DNA of 64,000 nt from Peptoniphilus_A hominis (GCF_040096015.1 NZ_JBBMFO010000004.1:14092-78091); one strand, 5' to 3'. Numbered from the stretch's first letter, positions 50,435-60,328 are shown. The notes: generated by a model not told the origin, from the sequence alone. Translations and numbers: made by a program.

Positions 50435-51490
50435 ATGAACAAAAAAATTACATCACTATCTTTAGCAGGTATCATGCTACTATCTACTGCAAGCCCAGTT
50501 TTTGCTGCTCCAGAAGTAAAGGCTCCAGTTAAAGAAACTACTAAGGCTGAAGAAATGGTAAAAGACGCTAAGGAAGCTGGCAAAGAAATTGCTAAAGACG
50601 CTAAAGAAGCTATGACTGATGCAAAAGAAAAAGTTGAAGAAAAAGGCAAAGAAGCTGTAAAAGAAACTAAAGAAGTTGCAAAGGAAGTTAAAGAAGACGC
50701 TAAAGAAGTTAAGGAAGAAGTAAAAGAAAAAGTTGAATCTAAAGATGTTAAGGCTACTACTCAAAAAGTTAAGCTTGACGGAAAAGATGTTGTAATCTAC
50801 GGATACAATATTGACGGATACAACTACTTCAAACTTAGAGATTTAGCTGCTGTTTTAAAAGACACTAAGGCTAAATTTGGCGTTGAATACAAGGACGCAA
50901 TGGTTACTCTAACTAAGGGTGCTGACTACAAGGTTGCTGAAACTGACCAAAAAGAAGTTAAGGCTGAATCTAAAGGAATGCTTACTAACGACAAGGTAAT
51001 GGTTGGCGACAAGGCTCTTACTGCTACTTCATACAAGGTTGACGACAGCAATTACTACAAGCTTAGAGATCTAGGCGAAGCTCTTGGTTTTGGCGTTGAC
51101 TTTGACAAAGCTACTAACACTGTTTTATTAATGTCTGAAAAAGAAGCTGCTAAAGAAGAAAAAGTTGCTCCTAAAATAGAAGAACTTAAAGAAGCTGTTA
51201 AAAAAGAACTTGTTAATGAAAAAGAAGTTCGTGAATCTGAAGCTTACAAAAAGGCTGACGACAAAGTAAAATCTAACTTTGAAAATGCTGTTGCAGCTGC
51301 AAAATCTCTACTAGATGACGAAAAAGCTACTGCTGAACAATTTGAAAATGAACTTAAGGCACTTGTTGAAGCTAAAGAACAACTTGGCTTCAAGGCTGAT
51401 GTTAAAGTAGAAGAAAAGAAAGAAGACAAAAAGGAAGTTAAAGACGAAAAGAAAGACGACAAAAAAGAAGAAGTTAAAGAAACAAAATAA
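50435..51490 (+). CDS. Secreted Lys/Glu/Ala-rich protein with two stalk domains
   Basis: 351 residues. Signal peptide 1-24 (cut after VFAAP), an Ala/Lys/Glu repeat region (about 30-105, heptad KEAxKEV-like), two stalk domains (about 108-160 and 180-230; IDGYNYFKLRDLAAVL and DDSNYYKLRDLGEALGFGVDFD), then a highly charged C-terminus. The second stalk domain is close to that of the secreted glutaredoxin, so these are paralogues. Smooth codon use suggests high expression. AGGAGGAA precedes the start. Confidence 0.8.
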   Translation: MNKKITSLSLAGIMLLSTASPVFAAPEVKAPVKETTKAEEMVKDAKEAGKEIAKDAKEAMTDAKEKVEEKGKEAVKETKEVAKEVKEDAKEVKEEVKEKVESKDVKATTQKVKLDGKDVVIYGYNIDGYNYFKLRDLAAVLKDTKAKFGVEYKDAMVTLTKGADYKVAETDQKEVKAESKGMLTNDKVMVGDKALTATSYKVDDSNYYKLRDLGEALGFGVDFDKATNTVLLMSEKEAAKEEKVAPKIEELKEAVKKELVNEKEVRESEAYKKADDKVKSNFENAVAAAKSLLDDEKATAEQFENELKALVEAKEQLGFKADVKVEEKKEDKKEVKDEKKDDKKEEVKETK

Positions 51491-51508
51491 TTTAACTTAA
51501 ACTTAAAA

Positions 51509-51541
51509 AGACCATGGAAAAAATCCATGGTCTTATTTTTT
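51509..51541 (+). terminator. Terminator of the stalk-domain gene
   Basis: AAGACCATGGA / TCCATGGTCTT stem, then T-rich. Confidence 0.92.
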
Positions 51542-51631
51542 TGATTTTGTGAAGTTTTTTGAGTATGCGTGAATGTGTGAAAATTATTGTGTATGAGATC
51601 TTCCTAATAGGAAGCGAACTATTATTTTTTA

Positions 51632-52441
51632 TCATTTATTTTTTTCAACAGCCCAAGCTGCTTTTATTTCTTTTTTTATTTTATCGTACTGCCATCTGTT
51701 TTTTGAATTATAAACAGAGTTTGGGTCGTTTAAAATAATTCTCCCTTCATTATCAAGACCGCATGCCAAAGCTATGTGTCCTGTATCCGTAAAAATGCCT
51801 GGTTTGAAAGATAAAATTACAAGATTTCCACTTTCAAGTTCACTAATTATTTCACTTTTCATAATTCCTCGAACTCCTAAACCCTCTTTTGTTAAATAAT
51901 CTTCTATAAGATTCCATGAACTCATGCCCGCTTCAACATAAGCATTTTTTTCTGCAAACTTTGCAATTTCTTTTGGACTCCTATTTATCCCACAGCCGCT
52001 TAAAGCCATGGAGAGAGTCGTTGGCATGCAACCTCTCGTGCCAATTAGTCCGCCTGCATATTTTTCGTAACCCCAACGAGGATCAAATTGTAGATAAAAT
52101 TTCACTGGATTATTTACACCAAAACTTTCACTTTTTTTCGCAAGACTTTTATCATCTTTTAAGTATCCAAGTATAAAACCCAGGGCCTCTTCCCTTTTTG
52201 CGGCAAGCTTTATCATTTTGTCTGGGAGCTTGTCAATATTTTCGTAGACAAATTCATAGCCCTCATCTTTTTTTGCCTTCTCCTTTATTATTTTTATTTT
52301 GTCTGACAAATCTTCGCCTCTTGTAAAATTTTCACTGTCTTTTAAACTTATCTCACTTGAAATCCTATTTCTGTGGATGGAAAATCCCCTTACAAGAAAA
52401 ATTATTAAAAAAATAATAACTGCGAATCTAATCTTTTTCAT
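51632..52441 (-). CDS. Membrane-anchored C39-like cysteine peptidase
   Basis: 269 residues. N-terminal hydrophobic anchor (about 3-21), a charged linker, then a papain-like C39_2 domain (about 115-265) with the nucleophile in GTRGCMPTTLSMAL, a histidine in TDTGHIALACG and Asp in LNDPNS. Likely acts outside the membrane on peptides or peptidoglycan stems; substrate unknown. GGTGAT precedes the ATG. Confidence 0.8.
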   Translation of the reverse strand: MKKIRFAVIIFLIIFLVRGFSIHRNRISSEISLKDSENFTRGEDLSDKIKIIKEKAKKDEGYEFVYENIDKLPDKMIKLAAKREEALGFILGYLKDDKSLAKKSESFGVNNPVKFYLQFDPRWGYEKYAGGLIGTRGCMPTTLSMALSGCGINRSPKEIAKFAEKNAYVEAGMSSWNLIEDYLTKEGLGVRGIMKSEIISELESGNLVILSFKPGIFTDTGHIALACGLDNEGRIILNDPNSVYNSKNRWQYDKIKKEIKAAWAVEKNK

Positions 52442-52521
52442 ATTATCACCGCAATCATTATATAAAATTATTTTTAAAACTTTATTCCAAAGTTCTTACA
52501 AATTTTCTAAATAATAAAATT

Positions 52522-53817
52522 TTAAACCCTATAGTCGTAATTTAAAATTTCTGCCCTTGCCTCACTCACAAAGTAAAGAGAGCCTGTTATTAAAATTAAA
52601 TCGCCATCTTCATATTTTTCCTTGTAATGATTAATGGCATCTTCAACACTCATGACTTCTGCCTTAAGTCCATAGTCTGATGCTTCTTTTTTTAATTCTT
52701 CTGGACTTGTCCCCCTCTTGTAGTCCAAGTTCACGAAGACGACTTCATCTGTGTAGGATGAAATTTCTTCAAGCATCTTCTTGTGCTCCTTGTCTGACAA
52801 AATTGACATGATGAGGTAAAGTTTTTTGAACTTAAAATTATCAATGGACTCCACTAATTTTTTGATGCCGTCAAAGTTGTGAGCGCCATCTAAAATTATT
52901 AGAGGATCTCTCGATACAATTTCCATTCTGCCAGCCCATCTTGAAGATTTTATTCTCTCCCTAATTTTTTCTGTGAAAATTTTTATAATTCCTTTCTTGT
53001 TTAAAAGGTAGAGGGCATAAATTGCTCCCAGGGCATTTTCCACTTGGTAGTCACCAATTTGTGTGAGAGAAAATTCTTCCCAGTCACCTAATTTTACCTT
53101 GAAGTCAATTCCTTTTAGGTCGGACTTTATAATTTCACTTTCTAAGTCTTTGCTGTAATAAATTTCTGCGGACTTTTCTTCTGCTTCCCTATTTATTACT
53201 CCGAGAATTTTTGGGTCCCTATTTGTTGTAAGGACAAGTCCATGATCTGTTATTATGCCTGCCTTGGCATCTGCAATCTCCTCTATGGTGTCGCCAAGGT
53301 ATTCCATGTGATCCATGGAAATTGATGTGATAATGGAAATTAATTTTTCGCGGCTGGTGAAAATATTTGTGGAGTCGGCACGGCCTCCCATGCCAACTTC
53401 CAAAACTGCGATATCAACTTTTTCTCTATCAAAGTAAATTATTGCCATTATGGTCAAAAATTCAAAGAGGTTTAACTCACCATAGTCCTCAATTATTTTC
53501 GGCTCCTTACTTATTATAAATTGGCCTATTTCTGCAAAGTCTTCCTGTGAAATTTCCTGGTCGCCAATTTTTATTCTGTCACAGTAAGTTATGAGATGAG
53601 GTGAAACAAAGGATCCAACTTTATAATCTTCCTTTAGGATGTCTTTTATGAAATTTACAGTTGAGCCCTTGCCATTGGTTCCAGCCACATGAATTACTTT
53701 TAAATTTTTTTCGGGAGAGCCAATTTTTTCCAAGAACTTTTTGATTCTCAGGTTGCCCTTGGACTTAAATTTTCCAATTCTCTTTTCAATGTTTTTTACA
53801 ACTTCAGTGTATGTCAT
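52522..53817 (-). CDS. folC: Folylpolyglutamate synthase / dihydrofolate synthase
   Basis: 431 residues of the Mur-ligase-like folate synthase family. P-loop AGTNGKGSTV (about 45-54), the LEVGMGGRADSTNIF segment, DHMEYLG with metal-binding residues, and the GAHNFDG motif are present. Adds glutamate to folates, trapping them in the cell. Its start overlaps the valS stop by four bases (ATGA). Confidence 0.93.
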   Translation of the reverse strand: MTYTEVVKNIEKRIGKFKSKGNLRIKKFLEKIGSPEKNLKVIHVAGTNGKGSTVNFIKDILKEDYKVGSFVSPHLITYCDRIKIGDQEISQEDFAEIGQFIISKEPKIIEDYGELNLFEFLTIMAIIYFDREKVDIAVLEVGMGGRADSTNIFTSREKLISIITSISMDHMEYLGDTIEEIADAKAGIITDHGLVLTTNRDPKILGVINREAEEKSAEIYYSKDLESEIIKSDLKGIDFKVKLGDWEEFSLTQIGDYQVENALGAIYALYLLNKKGIIKIFTEKIRERIKSSRWAGRMEIVSRDPLIILDGAHNFDGIKKLVESIDNFKFKKLYLIMSILSDKEHKKMLEEISSYTDEVVFVNLDYKRGTSPEELKKEASDYGLKAEVMSVEDAINHYKEKYEDGDLILITGSLYFVSEARAEILNYDYRV

Positions 53818-56465
53818 AGATTTTTTTCAACCTTTGCAATTTGTTCTTCCACTGTCTTTAAAATTTCTTCGTACTTCGTAACTTTTTCTTTTTCTTCTTC
53901 AATTAATTTTGCTGGAGCCTTTGAAACAAATCCTTGGTTAGATAGTTTACCCTTGGCTCTTTTTAGTTCAGCCTCTGCATCCTTCTTGTCCTTTTGAAGT
54001 CTCTTTAATTCCTTTTCAAAGTCCACAAGTTCCTTTAGTGGAAGTTGAATTTCTGCTTTGTCGAGAACTATGGCAATATTTTCTGAATTTTTTCTGCCTT
54101 CATCCTCAGTTATTTCAACAGAATTTGAATAGCCAAGGTTTAGTAAAAGTCCCTTCATCTCTTCAAAAATTTCCTTCACTTCTGGATCCTTAGTGTAGAC
54201 AAGAGTGTTGGATTTTTTTGAATTTTCGATATTCATTTCACTTCTTGCATTTCTAATTTCACGAATTGCATTTTCAATATATTCTGTAGCTCTCTCTTCC
54301 TTTTCAAAGACAAGGTCTTCCTTGTATTCAGGCCACTTAGAAACAATTAGGGCGTCTTCCCTATTAGGTAGGGCTTGCCAAATTTCTTCTGTGATGTATG
54401 GCATAAATGGATGAAGGAGTTTTAAAATATTTTCTAATACATAAAGTAAAACTTTTACTGTGTTTGTCTTTTCTTCAAGATTATCAGAATATAAAACTGG
54501 TTTTACTATTTCAATGTACCAGTCGCAGAAGTCTGACCAGATGAAGTCGTAGATGTCATCTGCTGCAAGTCCAATGTCATATTTTTCGATTTTTTCTGTT
54601 ATTGATTTTATAACTTTTTGTAGTTTTGAAAGGATCCACTTGTCTTCGTAGTGAAGTTTTTCTACATCGAAGTTTGAGTCAGTAATTTCATCGGACATAT
54701 TCATCATGAGAAATCTCGTTGCATTCCAAAGCTTGTTGGCAAAGTTTCTATTGGCTTCAACTCTCTTTGTGTAGAATCTCATGTCGTTGCCTGGTGTGTT
54801 TCCAGTTACAAGAGTAAATCTTAGAGCGTCGGCACCATAGTCTCTTATGATGTCAAGTGGGTCAATGCCATTTCCAAGTGACTTAGACATTTTTCTGCCT
54901 TGGTCGTCTCTTACAAGTCCATTTAAAAGTACATCCTTAAAAGGTAGCTTGCCCGTTTGTTCAAGGGCAGAGAAGACCATTCTTATTACCCAGAAGAAAA
55001 TTATGTCGTAGCCAGTTACAAGGACATTTGTTGGATAAAAATATTCGTATTCTGGAGTTTTTTCTGGCCAACCCATTGTTGAGAAAGGCCAAAGGGCAGA
55101 TGAGAACCAAGTGTCAAGTGTATCTTCATCTTGGGTGTAAGTCTTGCCCTCATGTCCCTTTGTGTTAGATGGGTCAGTCTTTGAAATTACAATTTCATCG
55201 TCTGAGTCAGAGTACCAAACCGGAAGTCTGTGTCCCCACCACAATTGTCTTGAAATATTCCAATCGCGAATATTTTCTAGCCAATTTTCATAAATTTTTC
55301 CAAATCTTTCAGGGACGATGTTGAGGTTGCCCTTTCTATATTCTTCAAGAGCAGGCTTTGCTAGTGGTGCCATCTTTACGAACCATTGCTTTGAAATTAG
55401 GGGTTCGATTACTGTCTTACATCTTTCGCAGTGACCGACAGCGTTGTGGTGGTGCTTCTTGCCAATATAGTAGCCAAGCTTTTCAAAGTCTTCAATTATT
55501 TTCTTTCTCGCTTCATATCTTTCCATGCCAGCATAATCGCCTGCATTTTCATTAAGATAGCCCTTGCCATCCATGATAACAAGTTGACCAAGATCATGGC
55601 GAGATCCAACTTCAAAGTCGTTAGGGTCATGAGATGGAGTGATCTTTACTGCACCAGAACCAAAGTCCATTTCAACATACTCGTCGGCAATAATTGGAAT
55701 TTTTTTGTTGCCCATTACTGGAATCATTACATATTCGCCAACAAGGTCAGTGTATCTTTCGTCATTAGGGTTTACTGCAATGGCAAGGTCTCCAGGAATA
55801 GTTTCTGGTCTTGTTGTTGCAATTTCAATTCCCCCTTCCCTGTCTGCAAAGGGATATTTGAAGTACCAAATATTTGAATCAGTTTCAATGTGCTCAACTT
55901 CTGCATCAGAAATTGAAGTTTCGCAAGATGGACACCAGTTTATAATTCTGTTGCCACGATAAATTAATCCCTTTTCATAAAGTTCGATAAAAACTTCTTC
56001 TACTGCGTTAGATAAATTTTCGTCAAGAGTAAAACTTTGTCTTGACCAGTCGCAGGAGATTCCAAGTTTTTTAAGTTGATTTACTATATTTCCGCCATAT
56101 TCATGAGTCCAGTCCCAAGCACGCTCTAAGAATTTTTCTCTACCAATGTCTTCCTTGTCTATGCCTTCGTTTCTAAGTTTTTCTACCACCTTTGCCTCTG
56201 TAGAAATAGATGCGTGGTCAGTGCCTGGTATCCAAAGGGCAGAGTAGCCTTGCATTCTCTTTGTCCTAATCAAGACATCTTGAATTGTGTTATTAAGGGC
56301 GTGACCCATGTGAAGGTTGCCTGTTACATTTGGAGGTGGCATTACAATAGAGTAAGGTTTTTTATTTTCATCAACCTCTGCCCTAAAATAATTATTTTCC
56401 ATCCAATAGTCATAAATTTTCTCTTCAAAATCCTTTGGATCATAAGTTTTGTTTAAGTCTTTCAT
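53814..56465 (-). CDS. valS: Valyl-tRNA synthetase
   Basis: 883 residues, class I. Active-site HMGH at 52-55 (PPNVTGNLHMGHALNN), CP1 editing domain, GRKMSKSLGNG (near 520), and a C-terminal coiled coil (LKELVDFEKELKRLQKDKKDAEAELKRAKGKLSN). Charges tRNA-Val. Preceded by a T-box leader and co-transcribed with folC. Confidence 0.97.
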   Translation of the reverse strand: MKDLNKTYDPKDFEEKIYDYWMENNYFRAEVDENKKPYSIVMPPPNVTGNLHMGHALNNTIQDVLIRTKRMQGYSALWIPGTDHASISTEAKVVEKLRNEGIDKEDIGREKFLERAWDWTHEYGGNIVNQLKKLGISCDWSRQSFTLDENLSNAVEEVFIELYEKGLIYRGNRIINWCPSCETSISDAEVEHIETDSNIWYFKYPFADREGGIEIATTRPETIPGDLAIAVNPNDERYTDLVGEYVMIPVMGNKKIPIIADEYVEMDFGSGAVKITPSHDPNDFEVGSRHDLGQLVIMDGKGYLNENAGDYAGMERYEARKKIIEDFEKLGYYIGKKHHHNAVGHCERCKTVIEPLISKQWFVKMAPLAKPALEEYRKGNLNIVPERFGKIYENWLENIRDWNISRQLWWGHRLPVWYSDSDDEIVISKTDPSNTKGHEGKTYTQDEDTLDTWFSSALWPFSTMGWPEKTPEYEYFYPTNVLVTGYDIIFFWVIRMVFSALEQTGKLPFKDVLLNGLVRDDQGRKMSKSLGNGIDPLDIIRDYGADALRFTLVTGNTPGNDMRFYTKRVEANRNFANKLWNATRFLMMNMSDEITDSNFDVEKLHYEDKWILSKLQKVIKSITEKIEKYDIGLAADDIYDFIWSDFCDWYIEIVKPVLYSDNLEEKTNTVKVLLYVLENILKLLHPFMPYITEEIWQALPNREDALIVSKWPEYKEDLVFEKEERATEYIENAIREIRNARSEMNIENSKKSNTLVYTKDPEVKEIFEEMKGLLLNLGYSNSVEITEDEGRKNSENIAIVLDKAEIQLPLKELVDFEKELKRLQKDKKDAEAELKRAKGKLSNQGFVSKAPAKLIEEEKEKVTKYEEILKTVEEQIAKVEKNL

Positions 56466-56515
56466 TTTTCCTCCTCGAAATTTATATTTTGTATATTTTT
56501 TATAATTTAAAAATA

Positions 56516-56715
56516 AAAAGCGTCCTCCATCCCTAAGGACGAAAGACGCGGTACCACCTTAATTTTTATTTTTCAATAAACACTTTAAAATCTTTAACGA
56601 GATAAGTCGTCTTTGGCTACTAAATTCACCAAAGAAGCAAAAAAGCTACAATCGTAAAGTTTATAAAGACCTTTCAGCAAATGGTCTCTCTCTAAATATA
56701 AATTTTTACAACCCT
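56516..56715 (-). promoter_or_regulatory. T-box leader of valS
   Basis: On the minus strand a leader starts AGAGAGAGACCATTTGCTGA (family-typical stem I start) and carries the invariant T-box AAGGTGGTACCGCG (56547-56560), followed by a GCGTC...GACGC terminator and a T run. Uncharged tRNA-Val would bind and prevent termination. I could not fix the specifier codon, although a GTA in the expected zone is plausible. Confidence 0.92.
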
Positions 56716-56733
56716 CTTTTTTATTGCTTGTTT

Positions 56734-57030
56734 TTATTTTGTTTCAGTATAAATCTGTGTTGGACCATCAGCCCCACCAATTATTACTATACCTTTATCT
56801 TTGTCTTTGTTTTCTTTCTTTTCAGTATAAATCTGTGTCGGACCGTCTGCCCCACCGATTATTTCTATACCCTTATCTTTGTCAGTCTTTTTATTTGTTT
56901 CTGTATAGATTTGAGTTGGACCGTCTGCTCCACCAATTATTCCAATAGCTGCAGCTTCATTAGCATTATATCTATATAAGACTCCTGCACCTATTAAGTT
57001 AATGGCTACTACAATTATTATTTTATTCAT
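56734..57030 (-). CDS. Small one-TM protein with three IIGGADGPTQIYTE repeats
   Basis: 98 residues. One TM at about 3-20 (IIIVVAINLIGAGVLYR), then IIGGADGPTQIYTE at 31-44, 57-70 and 83-96, exactly 26 residues apart, joined by basic Asn/Lys/Asp linkers. IGGADGPT is the region IIIa signature of the beta subunits of Na+-translocating decarboxylases (OadB/GcdB/MmdB), where the Asp takes part in Na+ transport. Here it is outside any decarboxylase context, in triplicate. GGGAGGTG precedes the ATG at 57030. Function unknown. Between trpS and the valS T-box. Confidence 0.8.
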   Translation of the reverse strand: MNKIIIVVAINLIGAGVLYRYNANEAAAIGIIGGADGPTQIYTETNKKTDKDKGIEIIGGADGPTQIYTEKKENKDKDKGIVIIGGADGPTQIYTETK

Positions 57031-57093
57031 TGAGCACCTCCCAATTAATATAAAAGATACCACAAAAATCCTTTGAAATCAATAAGAATTCGA

Positions 57094-58086
57094 TTATCTA
57101 GGGATAAAGCCAACCTTTTTATAAACCTTTCTTAGAGTTTTGTTAGCAAGGTAGGATGCCTTTTCTGCTCCTTCTTTGTAGACTGATTCAAGATATGCCT
57201 TATCGTCCCTAATTTCTTTAAATCTCTCTCTAAGTGGTCTTAGGCCTTCAACTACAACTTCTCCCAAGTCTTCCTTAAATTCTCCATAGCCAAGATTTTC
57301 GTACTTCTTAACAATTTCTTCTGGGCTCATGCCAGAGAAGGATGCGTGAATGTTGATGAGGTTCTTTAGTCCAGCTTGTTCATCTGAATACCTAAACTCA
57401 CCTGAGGAATCTGTTACTGCTCTTTTTATTTTCTTTCTAGTGTCATCTTCTGAATCTAAAATTAAAATAAAGGCGTCTTTATTGGGATCGGACTTTGACA
57501 TTTTTGAAGATGGATCCTTTAAAGACATGATTCTCGCCCCCACCTTTGGTGTCAAAATTTCTGGAATTGTAAAAGTTTCAGAATATCTTGAATTAAATCT
57601 TTGAGCCAAGTCCCTTGTTATTTCAATATGTTGCTTTTGGTCTTCGCCAACTGGCACATAGGAGGTATTGTAAAGCAAAATATCTGCCGCCATTAGGACT
57701 GGATAATTTAAAAGTCCTGCTTGGACATCAGTGTATTTTTTTGCCTTGTCCTTAAACTGTGTCATCCTTTGAAGTTGACCAAGGCCTGTCATTGTATTTA
57801 GGACCCAGCCAAGTTCAGCGTGAGCTGGCACATGAGATTGAATATAAATTATAGACTTCTTTGGGTCAAGACCTGCTGCAAGATAAAGAGCAAGGACATC
57901 AAGGGTGTTCTTTCTAAGGTCCTTTGGCTCTTGTGCCACAGTTATGGCGTGCATGTCAACTATACAATATAAACAGTTGTATTCGTCTTGAAGTCCAATA
58001 AAGTTCTTCAAGGCTCCAATATAATTTCCAATAGTTAGGGAACCTGAAGGTTGAATCCCTGAATAAACTATTTTTTTATCATCCAT
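57094..58086 (-). CDS. trpS: Tryptophanyl-tRNA synthetase
   Basis: 330 residues, class I. HIGH-type SGIQPSGSLTIGNYIGAL (8-25), KMSKSDPNK (near 193), and tryptophan-pocket residues around DLYLVDMHAITV-like CIVDMHAITVAQ. Charges tRNA-Trp. The start overlaps the CPBP gene stop by 8 bp, so they are coupled. Confidence 0.96.
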   Translation of the reverse strand: MDDKKIVYSGIQPSGSLTIGNYIGALKNFIGLQDEYNCLYCIVDMHAITVAQEPKDLRKNTLDVLALYLAAGLDPKKSIIYIQSHVPAHAELGWVLNTMTGLGQLQRMTQFKDKAKKYTDVQAGLLNYPVLMAADILLYNTSYVPVGEDQKQHIEITRDLAQRFNSRYSETFTIPEILTPKVGARIMSLKDPSSKMSKSDPNKDAFILILDSEDDTRKKIKRAVTDSSGEFRYSDEQAGLKNLINIHASFSGMSPEEIVKKYENLGYGEFKEDLGEVVVEGLRPLRERFKEIRDDKAYLESVYKEGAEKASYLANKTLRKVYKKVGFIPR

Positions 58087-58939
58087 TTTTTACTCCCTTT
58101 CTTTTTTCTAAATAAAATATAATTAAAATACTAATAATTTCAATAAAAGTCACTACTATGCTGCCCTCTGGTCCGTAAACTTTGTCGTAGAGAGCATAAT
58201 TTAAAATTTTAAAATTAAGTAGGCTGTCAAAGCCACTAAAGCCACTTACATTTAAGCCGTAAATCATAGCCATGGAAAAGTTCCAGCCTGCGTGGGCTCC
58301 AGAGGTCACCATTATATTGTCTGTGTAAAATAATAATTTTGCAAAAAATATTCCCACTAAAATTGTGTTTAGCGTGGATAAAATTGTCACGCCCTCATTG
58401 CCAAGATGCAAAAGTCCAAAGAAAATTGATGGCAAAATTATTGCAATTTTCTTTCCAAATTTATCAAATAAGGCTCTTGTTAAAAGACCTCTCACCAAAA
58501 CTTCTTCTGATGTTGATTGAATGAAAAATCCAATAAAGTACCCTAAGAAAATTAAATTAAGATTTCCTAGTTCAATTCCATTATATCCAAGGACTCCTCT
58601 TCCTAAATCTACAAGTACATAAATGGAAATTTGCAAAAATCCAAAAAATAAGCCAAGGGCAATGTTTTTTGCAAGCTTATCTCTTTTGAAAAAGATGTAG
58701 TCAAATTTCTTCTTTAAAATAAATTTCACAAATAATATTGCTGCCGAAATTTGTCCCGTTGTTCCTAATAACATGACAAGATTAGCATTTTTATAATCAC
58801 TTTTAAAATGAGTTTGTCCATAAAATATTAGTGAAAATAAAAGCAAGGCTCCACCAGTTAGTAGAGCTATTCCTACAAGTAAAATTATTACTTTTAAAAT
58901 AATTTTAAAAATATCTTTAATATTAAGTTTTTCTCTCAT
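58079..58939 (-). CDS. CPBP-family intramembrane metalloprotease
   Basis: 286 residues, about eight TM segments. All motifs are intact: STSEEVLVRGLL (EExxxR), SIFFGLLHLG (FxxxH), GAHAGWNF (HxxxN). Such proteases mature or degrade membrane-linked peptides, sometimes bacteriocins or their immunity partners. Placed between the deaminase gene (6-bp gap) and trpS. Confidence 0.88.
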   Translation of the reverse strand: MREKLNIKDIFKIILKVIILLVGIALLTGGALLLFSLIFYGQTHFKSDYKNANLVMLLGTTGQISAAILFVKFILKKKFDYIFFKRDKLAKNIALGLFFGFLQISIYVLVDLGRGVLGYNGIELGNLNLIFLGYFIGFFIQSTSEEVLVRGLLTRALFDKFGKKIAIILPSIFFGLLHLGNEGVTILSTLNTILVGIFFAKLLFYTDNIMVTSGAHAGWNFSMAMIYGLNVSGFSGFDSLLNFKILNYALYDKVYGPEGSIVVTFIEIISILIIFYLEKRKGVKNG

Positions 58940-58945
58940 AAATTT

Positions 58946-60229
58946 TTATCTTTCCTTTATATCTTCCCATCTTTTCTTAACTACTTGTCTAACTCTTTCT
59001 TCATCTACATTTACAAGCTCCCTATCTCGCATGATAAATTTGCCGTCGCATATTACTGACTCCACATCATGAGAGTTTGCTGAATAGACAAGAGCTGAGA
59101 TGAGATTATTTCTCGGTGTAAAGGAATTTGATTCTAAATCAAAAATTGCAAGGTCAGCAAGGTAATCTTCTTTTATAAGTCCAAGCTTTTCAAAGCCAAG
59201 TGCCTCTGCCCCATTTACTGTTGCCATCTTTAAAATTTCTATGGCTGGCACAGCTTTTTCATTCATGGTAACAGCCTTGTTGACAATGCCACCTATGTGC
59301 ATTTCTTCTACAAAGTCTTGGTTGTTGTTTGATGAATCGCCGTCAGTGCCCATAGCCAATTTTATATTGTTCTTTAACATTTTATCCACTGGCGTAAAGC
59401 CACTGGCAAGTTTTAGGTTTGATGATGGATTATAGACTGGGTAAAATTTTTTGTCCTTTACAAGTTCAATTTCTTCATCAGTAATGTGAACGCAGTGAGC
59501 TGCAATTATTTGGCTATCTAAAAGGCCAAGGGTGTTCACATATTCTATTGGCGTCACCTCATATTCTTTTTTTGAATTTTCCACTTCTGTTAAAGTTTCT
59601 GATAAGTGAATGTGAATAAGATGATCGTATCTTTCCACTGATCTCTTTGCAATTTCTCTTAAAAATTCTGTGGAACAAGTGTAAATTGCGTGAGGTGCTG
59701 GCACAACTTTTATCCTGCCGCCGCATTTGTTTTGATAGTTCTTGTAAAGCTGGTCAAATTCTTCAAGCTTTTCTTCGCCCTTGCCATCTACATCTGTCAT
59801 GCCACGAGTTAGAACTCCACGAATGCCAGATTCAACTGTAGCGTCGCCAACCCTATCCATTTCGTAATACATGTCGCAAAAACTTGTAACGCCAGATTTT
59901 ATGTTTTCAATGATAGATAGCATAGAAGACCAATAGATGTCCTCGGCATTTAACTTTGCTTCTATTGGCCAAATTTCATTTTCTAGCCAGTCCATTAGTG
60001 CCAAGTCATCGGCATAATTTCTAAAGTAGGACATGCCAAGGTGAGTGTGGGCATTTACAAAGCCTGGTGTAAGAAGTTTGTTTTCACCATGAAAGACTTC
60101 ATCTGCATCAAGGCTTAAATTTTCGCCGATTTTTTTTATCCTATTGCCCTCAATAAAAATATCTGCACCGTCAATAATTTTTTCTCTTTCTATATCTAAA
60201 TAAGAAATATTTTTTATAAGTAAGCTCAT
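58946..60229 (-). CDS. Amidohydrolase, SAH/MTA deaminase-like
   Basis: 427 residues of the metal-dependent amidohydrolase fold. HxH ligands H61 and H63 in NAHTHLGMSYFRNYADDLALMDWLENEIWP, then IHIHLSE, AAHCVHITDEEI and GTDGDSSNNN complete the metal and deaminase sites. The pattern fits S-adenosylhomocysteine / 5'-methylthioadenosine deaminases, which recycle the purine part of SAM by-products. Start follows GGAGGG. Heads the operon with CPBP and trpS. Confidence 0.88.
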   Translation of the reverse strand: MSLLIKNISYLDIEREKIIDGADIFIEGNRIKKIGENLSLDADEVFHGENKLLTPGFVNAHTHLGMSYFRNYADDLALMDWLENEIWPIEAKLNAEDIYWSSMLSIIENIKSGVTSFCDMYYEMDRVGDATVESGIRGVLTRGMTDVDGKGEEKLEEFDQLYKNYQNKCGGRIKVVPAPHAIYTCSTEFLREIAKRSVERYDHLIHIHLSETLTEVENSKKEYEVTPIEYVNTLGLLDSQIIAAHCVHITDEEIELVKDKKFYPVYNPSSNLKLASGFTPVDKMLKNNIKLAMGTDGDSSNNNQDFVEEMHIGGIVNKAVTMNEKAVPAIEILKMATVNGAEALGFEKLGLIKEDYLADLAIFDLESNSFTPRNNLISALVYSANSHDVESVICDGKFIMRDRELVNVDEERVRQVVKKRWEDIKER

Positions 60230-60316
60230 AATCCCTCCAATAGTATTATTATAACAAAGTTTAAAAAAATTTTTTCAAATTATTGAAATTTCTCACTTCA
60301 TAAATTTAAACTTTGA

Positions 60317-60322
60317 TATAAT
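60317..60322 (+). promoter_or_regulatory. TATAAT box directly before the TRIC gene start
   Basis: TATAAT ends six bases before the only reasonable ATG (60329), so transcription would begin at or within one or two bases of the start codon. No good -35 at the right distance. Confidence 0.5.
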
Positions 60323-60328
60323 GAATGC

